Shown piece by piece: positions 1 to 13,573 of a DNA stretch of 64,000 bases. The translations under genes were made by a program, and so were the position numbers. Within the stretch, counting starts at the first letter, position 1. Every line of letters begins with the position of its first letter. Source of the DNA: Bigelowiella natans CCMP2755 (lineage: Eukaryota; Cercozoa; Chlorarachniophyceae); assembly GCA_000320545.1 (NCBI GenBank), contig ADNK01001594.1:23501-87500 (forward strand), written 5' to 3'. Under the pieces are notes generated by a model. That model did no database searches and was not told where the DNA came from. It saw nothing but the letters and a program-made list of their open reading frames with translations.

Positions 1-212
1 CATTTGTATGACGCCGCTTGCTAGCATGGATCGAAGGGCATACTGCTGCAGTGTCGCTGTCCAACATGATCTCATCATCGCATGAAAACACTTGCCAGAA
101 TTGAGCGTGAGAGATTTGGCTAATTTTGTTTCATGTTTTCTTCGTACTAAAAACTATCTAGCACATAGTATGCACAATAGCAGAGATGTGCGATAAGCTG
201 CGAGCTCGAAGC
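1..212. other. Region downstream of the aldolase gene
   Basis: This stretch lies 3' of the aldolase gene, which is read leftwards. It has no convincing coding frame. It contains one GCTAGC word near position 20 and may be the edge of another word-rich intergenic island like those at 15.9, 32.7, 47.7 and 52.2 kb, but too little is visible to say. Confidence 0.4.
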
Positions 213-1589
213 TTAGTACACGTAGTTCTTCTCGTAGAGGGAACCGGTGGTAGCAGGGTGCTCACCTTCGAATTTTCCAAGGGAAGCATCTCCGTTAGCC
301 TTGGAGAGAGCGTAGAAAAGCTTCTGAGCAGCCTCAACATTTTCAGTCTTTCCATCCCAAGCCTTAAGAACGGAAGCTTGAAGAGCACGTCCGAAGGAGA
401 AGGAAAGCTTCCAAGGAGCGTTAGGGTAAAGCTTGTTCATTGCGTTAAGGTTGCGGGTTGCTTCCTCCTCGGATTGACCTCCAGAGAGGAAGGTGATACC
501 AGGAACAGCAGCAGGAAGAGTGCGCATAAGTCCCTCAACGGTATTCTTAGCAACGTCCTCAGGAGAAGCGGTCTTACCAGAGTCAGTTCCAGGAAGGATC
601 ATGTTAGGCTTAAGAAGCATCCCCTCCCATTCGATGTTAACATCGGAAAGAGCCTTCATAGTAGCAGCCTGAACCTTTTCGGTAACCCATCGCTGAACTT
701 CAATTCCGTGAGCTCCATCCATGAGCACCTCAGGCTCGATGATAGGGACAAGACCGTTCATCTGGCAGATCTTTCCGTACTGAGCAAGAGCGCGAGCGTT
801 TCCTTCGATAGCTTCCATGGAAGGAGCGCCGTTAGGATCAATGCGGAGAACACCACGCCACTTTGCGAAGCGAGCTCCCTGCTTGTAGTACTTAGCAGCA
901 CGCTCAGCAAGCCCGTCGATTCCTTCGGTGATGGTTTCTCCATCCATGAAGGTTGCGCGAACACCAGTGTCAACCTTGATACCAGGGATAACGTTGTTAG
1001 CCTTCATGATGTCAACAAAAGGAGTTCCATCTTCAGCGTTCTGGAAGAGGGTCTCCTCGTACAAGATAGCGGAAGAGATTGCCTCGTTCATGTTAGGAGT
1101 GCGGAAGAAGAGTTCGCGCCACTGGCGACGGTAGGTCTCTTCGTTAGGGACACCAATCTGTTCAAGGCGCTTGCCGATGGTCTTGGTAGATTCATCGCAA
1201 GCAAGGATACCCTTACCGTCAGCAACAATAGCAGCAGCGGTTTGCTGAAGTTCAGCAGAATAAGGGGATTTATCCTGAAGAGCAGGAAGAGGGGTCAAAG
1301 ATGCTCCAGTGGTATCAGGGTAAGGGATGTATCCTGTGAATCCAAGGGACTCTTCAGCGTTCACGCGAAGGTTGCGGCGGAAGTTAGCACCCTGGAAGAC
1401 ATTGCGAGGAGCAATGTGAACCATTGGTGCAACCTGAGGAGCGACGCGCATAGCGGTCGACTCGAGCGTAGGCTCGGTGTTTCCGAAAGCAACCATGCAC
1501 ACAGCTCCTGCCAAAGCCACATTGGCGATGACGGAGGATGCAAGGCCCCACTTTGCCCACTTCTTCTCAGAGTTATCGTGTCCAATAGA
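213..1589 (-). CDS. FBA: Plastid-targeted class I fructose-bisphosphate aldolase
   Basis: Class I aldolase cleaves or forms fructose-1,6-bisphosphate in the Calvin cycle and glycolysis. The frame carries the family landmarks: GILACDEST near the N-terminus of the enzyme domain, FAKWRGVLRI, IIEPEVL, the Schiff-base lysine in LLKPNMILPG, FLSGGQSEEEA, and the C-terminal tyrosine (NYVY). The domain is preceded by about 75 extra residues. These are a hydrophobic signal-peptide core (GLASSVIANVALAGAVCMVAF) and then a basic, hydroxylated transit-like stretch, as expected for a plastid bounded by extra membranes. The frame is open upstream to 1589, where an in-frame TAG overlaps a good 3' splice site and no ATG is available. 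A short first exon must therefore lie upstream. ATG at 1780 giving three codons before a GTTGTT donor is one candidate, not proven. The rest is a single exon of 458 residues. Highly biased codons leave a long open antisense frame, which is an artefact. Confidence 0.93.
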   Translation of the reverse strand, partial: SIGHDNSEKKWAKWGLASSVIANVALAGAVCMVAFGNTEPTLESTAMRVAPQVAPMVHIAPRNVFQGANFRRNLRVNAEESLGFTGYIPYPDTTGASLTPLPALQDKSPYSAELQQTAAAIVADGKGILACDESTKTIGKRLEQIGVPNEETYRRQWRELFFRTPNMNEAISSAILYEETLFQNAEDGTPFVDIMKANNVIPGIKVDTGVRATFMDGETITEGIDGLAERAAKYYKQGARFAKWRGVLRIDPNGAPSMEAIEGNARALAQYGKICQMNGLVPIIEPEVLMDGAHGIEVQRWVTEKVQAATMKALSDVNIEWEGMLLKPNMILPGTDSGKTASPEDVAKNTVEGLMRTLPAAVPGITFLSGGQSEEEATRNLNAMNKLYPNAPWKLSFSFGRALQASVLKAWDGKTENVEAAQKLFYALSKANGDASLGKFEGEHPATTGSLYEKNYVY

Positions 1590-3206
1590 CTAATGTGGGT
1601 AGTATGCTTATTAGGTTGATTGTTATTATGCGAGACCCAAAAGAACGTTTAAAGAAATGTTTTATTTAATTGTCGTACACAAAGAAAATACTATGATCGA
1701 TGTATGAATACTAAGTCTATAGTGTGGTTGAGGGGGGGGAGAGAAAGAGGCGAACACTTTCCGCAAACAACCTGATACATAGTTTCTTGGCTTATGTCCA
1801 CAGACGTAACTCGGCAAGTGAGCATATGTTTCAGCCCACTGGATGCACGTACTAATTAAAATGCATGCCGCTGCAGCCATAAAAGCCAGATTGCATCTTA
1901 ATAATAAAAAATTGCCCTTTAATTTGGTGATTTCCGGCTTTGCTCTTTCGCAATGGGCATCTGCTAATAAATGCGTAGGGTCTACGTGGACCCCCTCAGA
2001 CTTATCTTTCCATTCGTCAACAAGTAATGATGGGTAATTCTTTTATACGACAACATATATTCTTTGTCGATATATATTTTCTAGTAACATTACGGTGTTT
2101 TTCCTGGGGAGCCTCGGCAACTCGGAGGGACCCCCTTCAAAACTCAATTGTAATATATATTTTCAGATCATGATTCGAAAGGAAGAATATTGTGTTCTGA
2201 TTGGATGAATATAATTATTAGAAAACGACATCAATATTCCTAAGATTATTTCGTATTGTCGATTAAATAGTATTCCAAATTTATGGTTTGGATCTGATAA
2301 GGATTTCGAACTGTAATTGAAATGCCCAGCATTCTTCGAAGAAACGATGTTCTAACAACAAATCGAATGTGAAGCGGCCTACGTGATTGTCTCCAAAGGG
2401 CCGATTCCGTTACTTCCGAGAAAGGCAGTGCAAGTAGATCTAGGTATAACGAAAGATGGACTATTTTTTTACCTATGCGACATCATATCTATCTTGTGAA
2501 ATGTAATTTCCGCGAAATTCTTTCTGAAGTTGCATGAAGTTGCCGCTACCGCTTTATTAGTGATTTTGATTTGAAAGTCGGGATCCAAAATCTTGCTCGG
2601 AACCTAAAGTTCTGATTCTTAGACATAAGTTTCCCGACATGAAGCCGACAATTGTCAGACCACAGTGCACAACATCTGATATTTTAGGAAGTTTTCAGGG
2701 TTCAGGGTTGCCCAAATCTTTCATGGCTATACTACAGTTTCAGCAAGTATTTTGATGCGTAGGAAATCCTGAAATCTAGAAAAAAATTTCGTAGGAAATC
2801 CGGTTTCAATTGCCTTTTGATTTCGTCTCGTCGCCCGTGCACAACAAAACTAAATTCCAAACTTTGACAACACTCTGCCAACATTTTGATGGATTGGGAT
2901 AGAATTGCGGAATCAACCAGAATTTTACCAATCTGTTGAATGCGTTGTTGATATTGGATTTATCGGATAAATAACGTATTCATATTGTTCTGGTGACCAG
3001 TGATCATCAATTAGATGTTTATTCGATAATGATCAACAATGTATTCATATTGTTGAAATAAATATTTGGATGTTTATATGATAATAAAATGATTTGTGCA
3101 TCAAAAAGAGAAATATCATTTCATCCTCTCCTCCTCCTCCTCCTCCTCCTCCTCCTCCTCGGCCTTCTCCACCTGCTTCTCTCCCCATCTTTGCGCAGAT
3201 TCTATA
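1590..3206. promoter_or_regulatory. Head-to-head intergenic region between aldolase and RPC2
   Basis: Both flanking genes are transcribed away from this AT-rich stretch, so it should hold both promoters and the unresolved first aldolase exon. No gene was recognised. An imperfect local duplication is visible at about 2976-3088: a GTATTCATATTGTT word recurs 65 bp apart, and a GATGTTTAT word recurs 55 bp apart. Unlike the tail-to-tail intervals, it lacks runs of GCTAGC or TGCATGCA. Confidence 0.55.
3122..3165. repeat. (TCC)n microsatellite upstream of RPC2
   Basis: A pyrimidine-only trinucleotide run ends about 70 bp before the RPC2 start codon. It therefore lies in the core promoter or 5' leader. 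Confidence 0.85.
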
Positions 3207-3239
3207 CATTCTCTCGGAGTTTTAGAACCCGAGAGAATG
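3207..3239 (+). promoter_or_regulatory. Perfect inverted repeat covering the RPC2 start codon
   Basis: The 11-base arm at 3207-3217 (CATTCTCTCGG) is exactly complementary to 3229-3239 (CCGAGAGAATG), with an 11-base loop. The last three bases of the right arm are the proposed RPC2 initiator ATG (3237-3239). In an mRNA whose 5' end lies upstream of 3207, this would form a hairpin hiding the start codon. The structure is seen directly; the regulatory role is inferred. Confidence 0.6.
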
Positions 3240-4368
3240 GACTTAGATCTAGAGCAGGAGCAGCCCTGGCCGATCAATGAGATCGTGGAGGAGGTGAAGA
3301 AGGACCGCAAGCTGCTCACGGCCCCAGTAAAAAAACTCGAGGTCTTGATGCGCATGCATGTGGGTGTGCATGTATATATCTCGTATGCTTTTATGTGCAA
3401 AAATAACTGATGTTGTTGTTATAGTTGTTTCTCCCCTCTGTCCTCTTCCTTACCCTGTCCGCTACTTAACAATCTCTTCACTCAGGACAAATGGAAATTG
3501 CTTCCGGCATTCCTTGCCATGCGTGGGCTTGTTCGGCAGCATATAGACTCCTTCAACTACTTCATTGAACAGGACATCAAAAATATAATGAAAGCTAACA
3601 AAGTCGTCAGATCATCTTCAGACGAGAGCTGGTATCTGAAGTACCACAATATCTACGTGGAATGGCCGGACTCGGAAGAGCCATTTCAGAGTCGAAAAGA
3701 TGTAATATTGTCCTCCTCCTCCTCATCCTCCTCATCCTCGTAATTATAATATTGACCGTTGTCGTTGTCATCGTACAGGTTACGCCCCAGGAATGCAGGC
3801 TGCGAGACCTCACTTACTCTGCTCCAATAGCTGTTGACATCGAGTAAAATATATGTTATTTGTAGTCATTATTATCGCTATCATCTTTTTGTGCTTCATA
3901 TTGAAGAGATTTTCTTCCCCTCTCCAGTCCCTAATAAACAAACCAATTATCATTACGTGTCATTGATTTTTTCTGTTGAATGTTCTCCCAACCTAAAAAG
4001 GTTTACGAGGGGCAAGACGATTGTTCATAAACAGGGCCTTATAATCGGTCGGCTACCGATCATGCTTCGGTCCAAGCGCTGTGTTCTGACTAAATGCGGT
4101 AGGGAGCACTATACTCGAATCTGCAATGTTAATAGATTATGAAGAGAACCTTCATGTGATGCAACCGTGTTGGTATTGTTGTGAAGAATGTAACGTCTTC
4201 GTAAAAGTAGAATGCTCGAATGCGTAGCAGAATAGATGGTAAATAGGGTTATCTCATTTTTCTCTTTATTATGTTATGATATAGTTTCTAATGAGGACTT
4301 AGCACAAAAACAAGAATGTCCTTTCGACCCCGGCGGGTATGCTGTTGTCTTAAACGTGTGTTGGAACG

Positions 4369-4417
<49 letters not shown>

Positions 4418-5201
4418 GCGCAAATACACAATATCATCACATCGGACTGATGTTGTTAAGCATCGTAGTATGTTCCACTAGCTAAGTGGGATGGAAAGAA
4501 GGCAGCATTGTCTATATGGACCGTTAAGAGCTCGTTTGAGTTTGTTATCACTATAAAAATATTATCATCATCATTTCTGCTGCACAGATATTTCATTGTC
4601 CGTGGCGTCGAGAAGGTGATCTTGATCCAGGAGCAGCTCTCAAATGTGAGAACGAAAAAACATTTCGTCCTCACCATTATCAGCATTGTCATAACCACCA
4701 CCTCATCTTCATCGCAACTCCAACGATATCATCGTCATCATTACCATCATCATTTTTGTATCTTTATCATCATAATGATGATTGGCAATGGATCTATCAG
4801 AACCGTATCATTATGGAGCGCGATCACAAAGCTGGAGATATCTGCGCTCAGGTAGGAAGAGAATAGAGGAAACGAAACACATCATCAAGATATATACGTC
4901 GAAACGACTGTCAGAAGTTCATCCTCACTCTTTTCAGCCTCCTTCTTCCCCCCCTCCTCTAACTCATCTTATTCCCTCCTCTTCTTCTTCTCCTTCTTCT
5001 TCTCATTATGTCCCGTAACAGGTGACAAGCTCCACATACACGAGAAAGAGTAAAACTCTGATCGTGCATCACAACGGCAAAATATATTTAAGGTATTACT
5101 ACACCTAGTTGCTGCTCATGCCATCACTAATATTATTATTTTTGCGTATTACATTATTGTTCAAGATGGTGCTGATTATAATGTGGATGCAGTATGTGTA
5201 C

Positions 5202-5234
<33 letters not shown>

Positions 5235-5589
5235 TTGAAAATTGGGGATATGACTGAAAACACCAAGAAAAACGTTTCTCAACATTCTTTATCAATATTC
5301 TTTCTCAATATTTTCTCCCTGAAAACACCAAGAAAAACGTTTCTCAACATTCTTTATCAATATTCTTTCTCAATATTTTCTCCCTCTCTCTATATCTATC
5401 TATCTATATATCTATCTCCTCCCCTTCCCCCCTTTTTTTTGTTCAGAATTAACACCACGACGGAAGATATTCCCATCTGTATCATTTTCAAGGGAATGGG
5501 TATCACAGCTGACCAAGAGGTAGCTGTTGTTAGTAAATCATGTATTAATCAGAGATGGGGCTACTACGGCGTTGTTCTCTCACACCGTT

Positions 5590-5624
<35 letters not shown>

Positions 5625-6206
5625 GCTACACCATCTTGGTGATTTCCTTTGTAACAAACATATCTAATGTTGATGCTGACTACATATCATGCTCATCGCC
5701 CATGTAATAGTAATAACAATAACAATAATAATATTAGTAGTAATAATAATAATAATAATAACAAAAATAATGTGGCGATCCTATCCTTGTTGTCTTTTGA
5801 CTGCTTCCTTCTTTTCCCTTGTGGTTGTTATAAATCGTGTTGATGGACCTTTCTTTTTCTCTTCTCTCTCTTTTGACTGCCGTCCTTCTTACAACATGAT
5901 GAACACACATACTACAACATACACATCTCCTGCAGATCGTACAACTCATCGGTAGTTCTGCAGCGCACCATCTTGCGGTAGTAGTAAGCACCACTGTTCG
6001 TATAGATAATATAGTTAACTTTTCTTTTTTTAATGGACTACCTCTCCCTTTCTTTGGGTGTGTTTCTGTGTGTGTTTCGAGCACCTTTCTGGCACTAACC
6101 TTATCATCATCATCACCACCATCATCTTCAACAATAACAACAGGGATCTCTGGAAGAATGTAGTCGTGCTGGAGTTTACACTCAGCTGCAGGCCCTCCAA
6201 TATATC

Positions 6207-6240
<34 letters not shown>

Positions 6241-7260
6241 TACATGATCTACGATGCAAGCAAGTTCATCGTTATCCTCGCCGAGTAGAATTGAATGCAG
6301 TATTATCGCCATCATAATCATTATCATCATTATCATTATCATCATCATCATCATCATCATCGTCATCATCATCATCATCACCCTAATTTTTCACTAGAGT
6401 TCACACACATAAAGTAGTGCCTGAATGTGTGAACATATGATGCTCAATAGTCATGAGGAGGAGAAGGATGTGAAGGCGTGCCATCATTCATTTATTCGTT
6501 GTATGTCATTTTTGCCATCAGGCGCACGAATGAAAACCCCGCAGTATAGATCCACCTCTAAGAAGCCACCGGTCTTAGTGCATTTCGCGTCCTTGGAAAA
6601 AGAAGATTAAATTTACGAAGATAGCTAGCAAATAAGAATCACAATAACCCTCCCCATGTAGAATGACGAATACGATGGTGATGGAGGAAGCAGTGCTTTC
6701 AAATTCTCATATTTCCCTCCTCCTCCTCCTCCTCCTCCTCCTCCTCCTCCTCCTCCCCTTCTTCTACTTCTTCTCCTTTGTTCATTTTTTCTTATGATCG
6801 TTCTATCAGACGGAGAAAGCACGTGATTTCCTCGCTACTGTGATTATCTCTCACGTTCCTGTTATAGACTACGACTTTTCTACAAAAGCAGCGTAATTTC
6901 TCTCTTCTTCTTTCCTCTCCTCCTTTGTGCTGCTTCTTATTCACGATAAACCAAGATTAGATGGTGATCAACATGCATGGATGTGTATCACAACTATCAT
7001 GATTATTATTATCATTGTTGTTGTTGTTGTTGTTGTTGTTGTAATTGTTACACCACAATGGATGGGGGCGTGAAGACAGAAGATACTATGTCTTGTTACA
7101 GCCTACTCTACCTTCCCTCCTCCATCATCATTACTATCTTCGTTTCTTGTTAGGTACGTGGGGCTGATGGTGCGGCGTGTGACAATCGCTCTTGATGATC
7201 CAACCTCACTGGATGATAAAGGTGTACGTATGGGCAAGTTTAGAGATAAGAAGAGATAGT

Positions 7261-7297
<37 letters not shown>

Positions 7298-7804
7298 GAT
7301 ACAATGAGATAAGGAGAGATAATATAAGAGATATGATAAGATGAGATCAGATGGTGAGAAAATAATACAACCAGACAACGTGCCGAGGCCTTCTTCTTAT
7401 TATCCCTACTTCCATCATGATAGAACTTGTTATTTTTGATGATTGGTGATATCTGAGCATTTCTCTTACTTGTGACTTCCATTGTGATCCTGATGATGTT
7501 ATAATAAGACTATTACGGAAACAAACGTTTGGAGCTAGCAGGAGGACTCGTCAGCCTGTTGTTTGAAGACTTATTTAAGAAACTTAATGATGATCTCAAG
7601 AGAATTGCTGATAGGGTACTGCTGCTAGTACTACGGAATGAATGAATCAGTCCTGTATTAAATCAACACCTCGTCTCTCATTACCACAATTCGAGACGAA
7701 ATAAATATTATTCAATTTATTTCATATTTAGTAGGTATGTTTTTACCTATTTCAAATGAAAAATGGCCAAAAGCTATCTTCTTCATCATCACCATCACCA
7801 TCAC

Positions 7805-7837
<33 letters not shown>

Positions 7838-8101
7838 ATCATGTGCAGGAATTGGAGAAGAAATCCCGCCAGGCGCAGAACTTCGACATTCAGAAGCATG
7901 TACTACTAACCCTCCTAGTATTGCAGCATTACCCATAGAACTACTTCCACATTGAGAAGCAGCTTGTAGTAACCCTAGTGCATGCATGCAGCACCCATAC
8001 ACATCCATATGCATTCGTGCACGATGCCGCAAGAACAGGAAGAAGAAGAAGAAGAAGAAGATCTTGTAGCAACGACGATCGATCGATGAAGGAATAGAAC
8101 G

Positions 8102-8148
<47 letters not shown>

Positions 8149-8503
8149 TATCTCTCAATATCAGCAAGAGCTCCTTCCTTCTCTTACGTGTCAATCCCAA
8201 AGACCTGCCACTAACATGCAGCCACCCATAACACATAAAACACACGTGTATATGAAGTATAGTTACATTTTTAGTCAGGAACATCATCATGGTATTTCTG
8301 CTTTCTTCAGCTACGACGACTACTACATCTACTACTCTTGTACCATGGTGACGATGTGCTCTTTGTTGTACATGTTGTACTACCGCAGATCCGTACCGAC
8401 ATCATCACGCAGGGGCTAGCTAATTCAATATCAACTGGGAATTGGACAGTGAAACGGTTTAAGATGGACAGGGCGGGCATGACCCAGGTAGTAGGAGTAA
8501 AGC

Positions 8504-8537
<34 letters not shown>

Positions 8538-9350
8538 ACTGCTCCTGCTGCTGATGATGATGGTGATGATGATCACGTGCTTGTCAATGTTATCCTTATA
8601 ATCATGATTATGATCATCATCATCATATGAGCAAATGGTGTTAGGTGCTATCTCGCCTTTCGTTCATAGCCGCTCTTGGCATGATGACTCGCATTAACTC
8701 TCAATTTGAGAAAACAAGGAAGGTTTCGGGTAGATACAACAACAACAACAACAACAACAATCCAAATAAGAAGAAGAAGAAGAAGAAGAAAGGGTGAGAG
8801 TGGGTGGGAAAAGGATAGAGAGAGGGAGAGGGAGAGAGAAAGAGATCAGAATTCTTCAGTGCGCTGATTCATCTATGATGTCTTGGCCTTGTCCACTGTT
8901 ACCTCCTTCTCCTCCTCCTCCTCCTGTCGGCCTCTTCTATTCGTTGTGTGTATATGTCGTTTATTGGTTGAATCTTCTGATGCTGCCATTGATCATCGCA
9001 CCACACCACTCATTGATATCCGACAACAACAACAACAACAACAACAATACCAGGCCCCCGTTCGTTGCAAGGAAGCCAGTGGGGAATGCTATGTCCCTCG
9101 GATACGCCAGAAGGAGAGTCATGTGGACTAGTCAAGGTAATGTGCTGCTGCTGCTGATGGTGGTGGTGGTGGTGTATCACAATAACGATAGATGAATCGT
9201 AGTAGCGGCAGCAGCAGCAGTAGTGGTAAGGTGTATGCAGCAGCATGTGTGGGATGATGATGATGATGATGGCAGCTCTTTCGAACGGGAGACTCGAGTT
9301 GTTATTATTCGCTCCTGCTGTTATCTATGATGTAGTACGTATGGTCTCGT

Positions 9351-9385
<35 letters not shown>

Positions 9386-9511
9386 GCCGGATCACGGCAA
9401 CATGGCTGCTCTATTCCTTCTTCTCTTCTTCTTCTTCTTCTTCTTCTTCTTCTTCTTTCTCCGTATCATCATCCTTTATGGTTATTATGTGTTTGTATTA
9501 GTAATAGAATC

Positions 9512-9546
<35 letters not shown>

Positions 9547-9839
9547 CGGTACCTGCTACAGTCACCAATAACATCTCCCCTTCCCCCCTCCTCCGCCTCT
9601 TGCTGCTTGTTAGAACTTGGCATTGATGTCGCATGTCACGACAAACCAGGACCAGAACATTATTGCACGCCTCGCGTAAGAAGGAGGAGAGGGGGGGGGG
9701 GGGGGGGGATGATGCTGTTGTATTGTTGTTCTGTTATCACAAGTTATTGACAAATATACTACCACTAGTACTACTTCTACTATCTCCATTGTTTTTAAGG
9801 TCGTTCACGTCGTCTTTTCAGTAGTGTGCTTATTTAACG

Positions 9840-9880
<41 letters not shown>

Positions 9881-10075
9881 GGCTCTGCTACATTACAACA
9901 CAAAATAACCATATAGTATTCGATGAGGTGCCTCTGATAAATACTACTACTACTACTACTACTACTACTGCTACTGCTGCAGATACAATCTCGGTGTTGA
10001 AGATGTGCTGCTTCTGACCGGGGAGGAGATGGAACGTCCCAACGTGTAATAATAAGAATAACAATACGTGCTGCT

Positions 10076-10107
<32 letters not shown>

Positions 10108-10487
10108 CTGTGCGCACACACCTTCTCTTCCCTTGGCAATATCATCATCATAAGAAAACACAGATGCAACGATGTCCCATTTATAATCCATCCAGTACCA
10201 CGCTGGTAGTGCTGCTACCAATGCATATATATTTATGCGGTATATATTATCATCATGAGCAGATCGTTAGTGATGCTGAACGGTCGTCTACTTGGAGTGC
10301 ACTCTAACCCCGAACTACTTGCACACGCACTCCGGCAGCTTCGTCGCACAGGGAAAGTAGGATGAAGATAAGATGACATGATACTACTCATTGCTGACGG
10401 TTGGGATAAGGAGGGAGGGAGGAGAAGTACAACGATGAGAAGAGAATATTACTGGGCAGTAGTGATGCTGTGTTAGCGGACGATGAT

Positions 10488-10521
<34 letters not shown>

Positions 10522-10800
10522 AACACACCACTGTTACTAGCCGTAGCAGACCTTTCATCATCGTCACTATTACCACTAACCACTATCATCATCGTTGTCA
10601 CCAGCAGCAAACCTGCCGTTGCTTCTCTTCTCACTCCGTTATCTTCTTATTACCTACTTACTTTTGCCATTGATGTATTGTCTATCCTTATCTACTGCTT
10701 CTAACTACCAGGTTGACAAATTCGTATCAATATACGTCAACGAAGCCCATAAGACTGTCTACATTGCTACGGACGGTGGGAGGGTTTGCCGCCCATTGGT

Positions 10801-10833
<33 letters not shown>

Positions 10834-10834
10834 C

Positions 10835-10868
<34 letters not shown>

Positions 10869-12456
10869 CGTGTGTGCGTGTGTACCTTGGTGGATATGAG
10901 AAAGAGATGCACCGCCCAAGCATCCCCCTCCTCCTCCTTCCTCCCCCTTCTGCTGTTTTTGCCATTATCTGACATTATTGCTGCAATTAGATAATCGTAC
11001 GAAAGAAAAGGCCTTTAATAACGCAACGACATCTAGATTTGCTCAGAGACGGTATTGAGAGCGGCAGCAGTAGTAGTAGTACATACAGAACAATAGTAGC
11101 ATGATATACTTGGTACTTCATTTGATACATCGCTTGCTTTTTAGATAGTTTGGACACACGTGTATTATGTAATTATATGAACGACAACACAGCACATAAT
11201 ACTTGAGCAGCAGCAGCAGCAGCAGAGATTGTGGTCACTCGAGCACTCACTTTTCCTTGCTAGCACCACTACTACTTACTACTCCTGGTGATGATGAGAT
11301 ATGCTGTTGGAGCTCTAGTTCAGCAGGAGAGCGTTAGTTGTGTTAGTTGTGTTATTCGTCATCTGATTATCATCTATCCATCCATCCACCCATCCATCCA
11401 TCCATCCATCTTCTCTGGTTGACTGTTGACGTCATCACATCACATCACATCACATCACATCACATCCATCATCTCAGGGCTAATGAACTTCGACGATTTC
11501 CTCCGCATAGGAATACTAGAGTAAACCAAGCAGTAGTAGTAGTAGTTGTAGTAGTAGTAGTAGATATAACAACGGATAATAGTAGTAGTAGAAGAAAATA
11601 ACACGATGCATGTGCATTTAGCATTTGAAGAAACTACTACTTCGCATAGGTACGTGGATGTAAACGAGGAGAACAATTGCTTTGTGGCCTTAAGAGACGA
11701 AAATATCAGCGACGTCACCACCCACCTCGAGATCCACCCAATGACGATTCTAGGGGTACTACCTAGTTGCACATCCATTAACACGTTGACCGTGTGTAAT
11801 ACCTTGAAATCTATTTTATGCTTAAAGCCCGCTTAAGAAAGAGAGAGAAAGATATATATATATATATATAGCATCACAATATGCATTGATTCAACTAGAT
11901 GATGATAAGAGAGGAGGGGCATGATGCTGCCTCACATTCTTAGCGAAAGACCGTGTTAAGAAGGCCATTCTCCCGTAGTGTGTTACTACTCTCATTCTTT
12001 GAAAGTGTGGGTAGTAGTGCCGATGCTGCTGCTCCTGCTGCTGCTGCAACCCTATGTTGGTAGTGCTGTTTGAGATGTGTTATTGATTGATTATTTTACG
12101 TCTTCGTCGTCGTTGTGTTGATGATGGATGAATGCAATGCTCATATAGGTGGTCGCGGGGCTTATCCCCTACCCTCACCATAATCAATCTCCACGAAACA
12201 CGTATCAATGTGCGATGGGGAAGCAGAGTATCGGAGCCATTGCGTATAATCAGCTCAAACGAATTGACACTTTGTTGTACCTCTTGGTAATAGTCAAACA
12301 AGAACCGTGGGATACTACTACTACTACTTGTCATCATTATAATTATTATTATTATTATTTTTATTATTATTAATATGATAATACATATGTTATTAGTTAT
12401 TAACACTTCCAATGTACGCATGACGACGACGAATAAGAGTGATAAATCTGCTGCCG

Positions 12457-12498
<42 letters not shown>

Positions 12499-12507
12499 CT
12501 GCGGCCG

Positions 12508-12552
<45 letters not shown>

Positions 12553-12941
12553 CATAAAAATTTTAGGTCTATCCTCAAAAACCAATGGTCAAGTCACGAA
12601 CTATCGAAATGGTAAGTAGTAGTCGAAAGTGAGCGGGGGGGGGGGGTGGTACATGTTTGCCCTCCATGATGCATTTGATATGGTGGTTGGAACATCTCCC
12701 AGCGGCAGCTTCACCTAATGCTCTCTTCTGTCTGCATGCTTGGTCAGGTCGGGTTTGAAAACCTGCCAGCCGGGCACAATGCCATGTTGGCAGTTATGTC
12801 CTTCTCAGGATATGACATCGAGGATGCGATCGTGCTAAATAGAGCTTCAGTTGACAGAGGATTTGGCCGTTGCATCGTCCTTAAGAAAGACGTGCGTTTT
12901 ACCTTAATAAGCCAGGCAGCAGCTACTACTACTACTACTAT

Positions 12942-12972
<31 letters not shown>

Positions 12973-13116
12973 GCACAACAATAATGATCGTTCATGTAGC
13001 TACTACTCCTACTAGCACAAGCGTAGACTATTCCGTACAAATACACGATGATTACTCGCAATGTAAGAGGAGAGGGAGAAGGAAGAAGAGGGAGGAAGAG
13101 CTTGGTGTGGTTTCCT

Positions 13117-13147
<31 letters not shown>

Positions 13148-13526
13148 TTCTTGTTTCTTTCTCCATTGCATATAATGATTATGTTAACAATAAAATTAAT
13201 GATAATGTGTATACCTAAAACGATTGCACAACAGGTAACGACCTTGCAAAAGTACCCAAACCAGACGTCTGATGCCATATTCCAACCTCAAAAAGACGTG
13301 GATTATGCGACTGGAGGGCCCAGGAAGGATGAGAACGGTCAAGATATGAACATACGTGCACATCGATGTTTGGACAACGACGGCATCGTTAGGCCGGGCG
13401 AAAGGGTAAGTAGACTACAAAAAGAGAATGAATAAACAGCCTCTTCCTCCTCCTCCTCCTGCTGCTGCTGCTGCTGCTGGTGATGATGATGATGATGATG
13501 AGTCACGTGAGGAGGCGAGAGGGATG

Positions 13527-13573
<47 letters not shown>

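Noticed and set aside
186-1619. Long plus-strand open frame (477 codons) opposite the aldolase gene
   Set aside because: It is a shadow of strong codon bias in the aldolase exon. The translation has no recognisable motifs, while the minus strand is a clear enzyme.
2100-2150. Possible tRNA-like GC-rich segment upstream of RPC2
   Set aside because: No T-loop consensus or cloverleaf could be drawn. No tRNA or rRNA gene was found elsewhere either.
6625-6822. Poly-glycine, poly-histidine, poly-serine and similar frames across microsatellites (here and at many other positions)
   Set aside because: These are translations of simple repeats inside introns and are interrupted by proven exons of RPC2, nicastrin and others.
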